From Actinidia chinensis (taxonomy: Eukaryota > Streptophyta > Magnoliopsida > Ericales > Actinidiaceae): a stretch of 12,098 nt of DNA. The notes beneath the pieces are model-generated. The model did no database searches, was not told the origin of the DNA, and saw only the letters and a program-made list of their open reading frames with translations. Below are positions 8,128 through 12,098 of the stretch, in pieces; within the stretch, counting starts at the first letter, position 1; the number at the start of each line of letters is the position of its first letter. The translations under genes were made by a program, and so were the position numbers. The stretch covers positions 32,501 through 44,598 of the forward strand of contig VIGQ01000788.1 of the NCBI GenBank assembly GCA_009663005.1, given 5' to 3'.

Positions 8128-8439
8128 GACTCGATTTGATGTACCATGCTAATACCTATCTGGCTCAAGTTACTCTCAAATACGTATCTCAACTTTTAAC
8201 ATATGGGTACGTCCAAATTATTTAATTTTGTACGTTATTATCTTTAACTTGTAATTAACTGGGAACTTGAAGTTAACCCGGTTCAACTTCAAGCTCAAGT
8301 TAATATGTTTTTAATTACACAATAGTTTTGATGTTATGTTTTGTCTAGATTCAATTATACTGAATTTGAATTTTAAGTAGAAATTAGTGAACTATTTTTT
8401 CATTATTTGTTTGCGAGGAACTATTGCTTCTTGACTAAC
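8128..8439 (+). repeat. Satellite monomer 27, type J
   Basis: ATACCTATCTGGCTCAAG, TTGTACGTTATTATC, ACACAATAGTTT and TATACTGAATTTG match 2831 and 5936. The dyad centre has lost one G. Confidence 0.86.
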
Positions 8440-8750
8440 GACTTTTTTGATGTACCACACTAATACCAACCGCCTAGGCCCCGGTATTCTCAATACGTTA
8501 TCTCCACAACTTTTTAAATATGAGTTGTAAAAATTTTTTAAATTTGTACATTTACTCTTGAACCGTATTTAAGTTTGGACTGAAGTTACCCGGGTTCAAC
8601 TTCAAACTCAAGTTAATTATATTTTATTACACAATGGTTTATATATGTTTTGTCTATTTCAAATATGCTGATTTGAATTTTAAGTAATAAGTAGTTGACT
8701 GTTTTTCATTTATTTGTTTGTGCGATGAACTAATGCTCTTGACTCTAATG
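8440..8750 (+). repeat. Satellite monomer 28, type A
   Basis: CACACTAATACCAACCGCC and AAGTTTGGAC match 6248 and 3142. The GACTCGATTGG landmark is corrupted to GACTTTTTTGATG. CCCGGG at 8589. Confidence 0.85.
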
Positions 8751-9068
8751 AACTCGATTGGATGGTAACCAACGCTAATACTGACTGACGCTAGGCCCAA
8801 GTATTCTCATACGTATCGCCACACTTTTAAATATTGAGGTCCGTAAAATTACTTTAATTTTATACATTAATCTTGAAATGTATTTACACTTGGACTTGAA
8901 GTTACCGGGTTCAACTTCCAGCTCAAGTTAACTTAGTTATATTAGACAATGGCTTATGTTATTGTTTTTGTCTATTTCAAATTATTGCTGATTTGAATTT
9001 TTAAGTAATAATTAGTGACCTGTTTTTTCATTTTTTTTGTTTGTCGAGGACTAAGCTCTTGACTAACG
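8751..9068 (+). repeat. Satellite monomer 29, type B
   Basis: GACGCTAGGCCCAAGTATTC, TTTTATACATTAATC and ACTTGGACTTGAAG match 3442 and 6577. Confidence 0.86.
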
Positions 9069-9375
9069 GACTCGTTCGGATGTACCACGCTAATATCGAT
9101 GCCTGGTCCAGGTACTCTCTCAATTACGATTTCCACCTTGTAAATATGAACGTATGTAAAATGTAGTTTAATTTTGTATATTTATCTTAACCCGTAGTTA
9201 ACTTGAACAGGAAAGTTCCCGGGTTCAACTTCAAGCTCACGTTAACTTAGGTTTATAGACAATGGCTTATGTTATGTTTTGTCTATTTTTTAAATTATTC
9301 TGATTTGAAATTTTAACTAATCAGGAGGACGATTTTCACTTGTTCTTGTTTCATGGAGTAATGCTCTTTGACAAT
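9069..9375 (+). repeat. Satellite monomer 30, type C
   Basis: TATCGATGCC, ATGAACGTATGTAAA and CCCGTAGTTAACTTGAACA match 3751 and 6884. CCCGGG at 9218. Confidence 0.86.
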
Positions 9376-9683
9376 GTACCGATTGGATGTAACCATGCTA
9401 AATACAGATGCCTAGGCACAGGTAATCACAATACTTATCTCCACATTTTTAACATGAGGAACATAAAATTACATTAAATTTTTATACATTTACTGAACTG
9501 TATTAACTGGAACATGAAGTACCCATTCAACTCCAGTTCAGGTTAACTAGGGTTATTAGCCAATGCTTATATTATGTTTTGTCTATTTCAATTATGCTGA
9601 TTTGGCATAATTAAATATAAGTAAAAGTGGTGACTGTTTTTCATTTGTTTTGTTTGTGAACTAATAAGCCTCTTGACTAACAC
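9376..9683 (+). repeat. Satellite monomer 31, type D
   Basis: GGCACAGGTAATCACAATAC, GAGGAACATAAAATTACAT and GTTTGTGAACTAAT match 4062 and 1996. It shows that D is full length in this unit. The dyad centre is lost (ACCCATTC). Confidence 0.87.
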
Positions 9684-10002
9684 GCCCTCACTTGGATGAC
9701 CAAACGCTAATACCGATGCCATATGCCCACGTATTCTCAAATACGTATCCTCCACACTTTTAAAATATGAGGTACGTAAAAATTATTTTAAATTTGTACA
9801 TTTATCTTGAACCGGTAAATTTAACTTGGACTGGAAGTTACCACCCCGGTTTCAACCTTCAAGCTCAATTAATTATGTTTAATTACACCAGGTTTATGGT
9901 ATTTTTGTCGTTTTAAATTATGCTGATTTGATATTTTAAAGTAATAAGTAGTGACTGGTTTTTCATTTATTTTGTTTGCGAGGACTAATGCTCTTGACTA
10001 AC
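9684..10002 (+). repeat. Satellite monomer 32, type E
   Basis: TTTAACTTGGACTGGAAG and CTCAATTAATTATGTTTAAT match 4378 and 2208. The GCCTAGGC palindrome is corrupted to GCCATATGC. Confidence 0.85.
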
Positions 10003-10197
10003 GACTCGATTGGAGGTACCACGCTAATACTGATGCCTAGCCCACGCTACTCTCAAAGACGTCTTTCCCATTTCCAACAACTTGTAAATATTAAGGTATG
10101 TAAAATTATTTTAAATATTGTTAAACTTTATCTGAACCGTAATAACTTGAACTTGAAGTCACCCGGGTTCAACTTCAGGCTCAATTTAATTAGGTAA
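9976..10197 (+). other. Chance 73-codon open frame inside the satellite, not a gene
   Basis: This is the longest ATG-started open frame I would consider, spanning parts of monomers 32 and 33. It begins at the GACTAATGCTC landmark and depends on copy-specific indels; equivalent stretches in sister monomers are closed by stops or shifted. There is no family resemblance in the translation. I list it only so that it is not annotated as a protein. Confidence 0.9.
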
Positions 10198-10318
10198 TAT
10201 TAGACAATGGCTTCTTATGTTTTGTTTATTTTAAATTATGCTGATTTGAATTTTAAGTAATAAGTAGAGATTGTTTTTCATTTATTTTCTTTGCGAGGAC
10301 TAATGCTCTTGACTACCG
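10003..10318 (+). repeat. Satellite monomer 33, type F
   Basis: TTTAAATATTGTTAAAC, TTCAGGCTCAATTTAATTAG, GGTAATATTAGACAATGGC and AGTAGAGATTG match 4688, but with an intact CCCGGG (10162). Near 10048-10080 ACGTCTTTCCCATTTCCAAC is an insertion-like disturbance. Confidence 0.88.
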
Positions 10319-10622
10319 GACTCAATTTGATGTATCACGCTAATACCGATGCCTAGGCCCAGGTATTCTCAAATACGTATCTCCACACTTTTAAATATTG
10401 AGGTACATAAAAATTACTTTAAATTTTGACATTTATCTTGAACTGTAATTAACTTGCACTTGAATTTACACGGATTCAACTTCACTTCAAGTGATAGGTT
10501 TTTATTAACAATGAGTTATTTTATATTTGTCTATTTCAAATATGCGATTTGAATTTTAAGTAATAAGTAGTGACAAGTTTTGCGTTGTTTTGTTTTACGA
10601 GAGTAATGCTCTTTGACTAACG
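10319..10622 (+). repeat. Satellite monomer 34, mixed type
   Basis: The front is G-like (CTCAATTTG, CCCAGGTATTCTC). The body is B-like (ATTACTTTAAATTTTG, CTTGAACTGTAATTAACTTG). The tail (TTTTTATTAACAATGAG) resembles monomer 1 at 113. It stands where G is expected. Confidence 0.75.
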
Positions 10623-10931
10623 GACTCAATTGATGGTAACCACGATAATACCGAGCCTAGGTCCAGGTACTCTCAAATACGGTTCTCCACAATTTACATA
10701 TTGAGGTCGTAAAATACTTACAAATTTTGTACATTAATTTTGAACCGTAATAAACTTGACCTTGAAGTTTTCCGGGTTCAACTTCAAGCTCAAATTAATT
10801 ATATTTTATTATACAATGGTTTATGTTATGGTTTGTCTATTTCAAATTATGCTGATTTTTAATTTTAAGTAATAAGTAGTGACTCTTTTTTAATTTTTTT
10901 TATTTGCGAGGACTAATTCTCTTGACTAACG
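10623..10931 (+). repeat. Satellite monomer 35, A-like tail
   Basis: The tail TTTTATTATACAATGG and TTTTTTAATTTTTTTTATTT matches the rear of type A at 3142 without its 14-bp loss. The front is not assigned. Confidence 0.75.
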
Positions 10932-11241
10932 AACTCGATTGGATGTACCACGCTAATACTGATGCCTAGGCCAAGGTACTCTCAAATACGTATTTCCACA
11001 CTTGTAAATATTAAGGTATGTAAAAATTAGTTTAAATTTTGTACAATTATCTTGAACCGTAATTAACTGGAGCATGAAGTTACCCGGGTTCAATTTCAAG
11101 CTCAAGTTAACTAGGTATTATTAGACAATGGCTTATGTTATGTTTTGATTATTTCAAATTATGCTGATTTGAATTTTAAGTAATAAGTAGTGACTGTTTT
11201 TCATTTATTTTGTTTGCGAGTACTAATGCTCTTGACTAACG
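10932..11241 (+). repeat. Satellite monomer 36, hybrid with H-type tail
   Basis: The front (GGCCAAGGTACTCTC, CTTGTAAATATTAAGG) matches the monomer at 11871. From about 11068 it is type H (GGAGCATGAAG, TTCAATTTCAAG, TTTTGATTATTTC). Clean sequence with CCCGGG at 11083. Confidence 0.8.
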
Positions 11242-11562
11242 GACTCGATTGGATGTACCACGCTATACGATGCCTCGGCCCAGGTACTCTAAAATACGTA
11301 TCTCCAAACTTTTAAATATTGGGAACGTAAAAGTTACTATAAACTATGTACAATTATCTTGAAACCGTAAATTAAAAAAGGGAGCATTGAATTACACGGG
11401 TTTCAATTTCAAGCTAAGTTAACTAGGTATTATTAGACAACGGCTTATGTTATGTTTTGATATTTCAAATTATACTGATTTGAACTTTAAGTAATAAGGC
11501 GTGACATTTTAACTTTGTTTATTTGCGAGAGGACTAATTCTTTTGACTAACGAACTCGATTG
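11242..11562 (+). repeat. Satellite monomer 37, H-like
   Basis: GGGAACGTAAAAG, GGAGCATTGAA, TTTCAATTTCAAG and TTTTGATATTTC are H variants. An AAAAAAG run at about 11375 disrupts the left dyad arm. Confidence 0.75.
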
Positions 11563-11870
11563 GAGATACCACGCCTATACTGATTCTGCCTAGGCAAGGT
11601 ACTCTCTCAAATACGTATTCCCACACTTGTAAATATTAGGTATATAAAAATTAGTTTTTAAAATTTTTTACAAGTATCTTTAACCGTAGTTAATTGAACA
11701 TGAAGAGTACCAGGGGGTTCAACTTCCAAGCTCAAGTTAGTAGGTTTATTAGAAAATGGCTTATGATAGGTTTGTCTATTGTTAAAGTATGCTGATTTGA
11801 ACTTTAAGTAATAAGTAATGACTGTTTTTTAATTTTTTTTGTTTGCGTGTACTAATTCTTTTGACTAACG
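11563..11870 (+). repeat. Satellite monomer 38, unassigned (C/G-like)
   Basis: TATATAAAAATTAGTTTTT recalls G; ACCGTAGTTAATTGAACATG recalls C. The dyad centre is altered to CCAGGGGG. Confidence 0.75.
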
Positions 11871-12098
11871 AACTCGATTGGATGTACCACGCAAATTCTG
11901 ATGCCTAGTCCAAGGTACTCTCAAATACGTATTTCCACACTTGTAAATATTAAGGTATGAAGGTTATGTAAAAATTAGTTTCAAAATTTTGTTGCAATTA
12001 TGTTGAACCGTAGTTAACTTGAACATTGACGTTACCAGGGTCCAACTTTCAAGCTCAAGTTAATTAGGGTATATAGACAATGCTTTGGCTTGTTTTGT
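11871..12098 (+). repeat. Satellite monomer 39, cut by window edge
   Basis: Complete from the GACTCGATT landmark to the GACAATG linker, then ends. GTCCAAGGTACTC and CTTGTAAATATTAAGG link it to the front of the 10932 monomer. An extra GAAGGTTATG near 11960 looks like a small local duplication. Confidence 0.85.

Larger units (their letters stand above)
6248..8439 (+). repeat. Shortened 7-monomer higher-order unit A-B-(C/F)-G-H-I-J
   Basis: This block repeats the type order of the 3142-6247 unit but lacks D, E and the equivalent of one more monomer, giving 2,192 bp instead of 3,106. Its third monomer (6884-7207) carries type C variants in its front part and type F variants in its tail, so the block looks like the product of unequal exchange between C and F of a 10-monomer unit. 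Landmark-to-landmark distances to the preceding block are constant at about 2.2 kb for G, H, I and J. The sequence is indel-rich, especially 6248-7440. Confidence 0.78.
8440..10318 (+). repeat. Partial higher-order unit A-B-C-D-E-F
   Basis: Six monomers follow the 10-monomer order from A to F. This unit keeps D and E, which the preceding 7-monomer unit lost. After F the expected G is not clearly found: the monomer at 10319 starts G-like but continues with type B variants, so the regular order ends here. Confidence 0.75.
1..12098. repeat. Tandem satellite array, ~311-bp AT-rich monomer, about 39 copies
   Basis: The same ~311-bp sequence recurs head to tail across the window with no unrelated DNA between copies. 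Landmarks found in nearly every copy, in order, are GACTCGATTGGATGTACC, GCTAATACCGATGCCTAGG, CTCAAATACGTATCTCC, TTTTAAATATTGAGG, GTACATTTATCTTGAACCG, TTACCCGGGTTCAACTTCAAG, GACAATGGCTTATGTTATG and TGATTTGAATTTTAAGTAAT. Spacing between successive GACTCGATT landmarks is 300-329 bp in all but one case (212 bp at 1996-2208). All copies have the same orientation; I saw no inverted copy. Both ends fall inside a monomer, so the array extends beyond the window. No open frame is kept from copy to copy and single-base indels are common, so it is not coding. Family name and species are unknown to me; the plus-strand direction is arbitrary. Confidence 0.98.
10319..12098 (+). repeat. Right flank: monomers out of higher-order register
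   Basis: Six monomers, the last cut by the window edge, do not follow the A-J order. 10319 has a G-like front and B-like body. 10623 has an A-like tail. 10932 has a tail of type H behind a front like the last monomer of the window. 11242 is H-like. 11563 and 11871 resemble each other, sharing AACGAACTCG and CTTGTAAATATTA, and are closest to C or G. The array continues but the regular unit does not. Confidence 0.6.

Noticed and set aside
9976..10197. 73-codon open frame on the plus strand
   Set aside because: It lies wholly inside satellite monomers, is not kept in sister copies and depends on local indels. No coding feature supports it.
1..12098. CRISPR array or other short-repeat defence locus
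   Set aside because: Repeats are ~311 bp and contiguous. There are no unique spacers between conserved short repeats and no associated genes.
1..12098. CENP-B box in the monomer
   Set aside because: I found no stretch with the core bases of the mammalian box (TTCG then A and CGGG at the proper spacing) in the consensus.
1..12098. Monomer as an old dimer of two ~155-bp halves
   Set aside because: The two halves share only general AT-rich patterns by eye; no diagonal of matched landmarks appears at half spacing.

Overview
This window holds one thing: a tandem satellite DNA array running through all 12,098 bases and off both ends. I find no protein gene, tRNA, rRNA, mobile element insertion or CRISPR array. 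The monomer is about 311 bp and AT-rich (about 70% A+T by eye). Using the landmark GACTCGATT as start, I count 38 complete copies, a partial copy at each edge, and a mean spacing of about 309 bp (312 bp without one internally deleted copy). A long head-to-tail array of ~300-bp AT-rich monomers points to a eukaryotic nuclear genome, most likely centromeric, pericentromeric or subtelomeric heterochromatin. Plants and invertebrates both have such satellites. I do not recognise the family and cannot name the species.

Monomers at fixed distances share private variants, so the array has higher-order structure. I named ten monomer types A to J. Positions 3142-6247 carry one full unit in the order A-B-C-D-E-F-G-H-I-J (3,106 bp). 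Positions 6248-8439 carry a shortened 7-monomer unit, A-B-(C/F)-G-H-I-J (2,192 bp), whose third monomer starts as type C and ends as type F. That is what unequal exchange between C and F would leave. Positions 8440-10318 begin another unit, A-B-C-D-E-F. The left flank (1-3141) is a rearranged version with at least two more skips in type order and a monomer lacking about 96 bp. In the right flank (10319-12098) the order breaks down into mixed-type copies.

Each monomer contains a near-perfect 48-bp inverted repeat centred on CCCGGG, a smaller 7-bp-stem hairpin, a GC-richer conserved block with the palindromes GCCTAGGC and ATACGTAT, and helically phased A/T tracts. These are candidates for structural or protein-binding roles.

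Base quality looks uneven. Near-consensus stretches alternate with stretches full of one-base insertions and deletions, as in a long-read assembly polished only in patches. Some apparent divergence may therefore be sequencing error. All alignments were done by eye, so monomer boundaries are good to a few bases and type assignments are less certain in the noisy parts.
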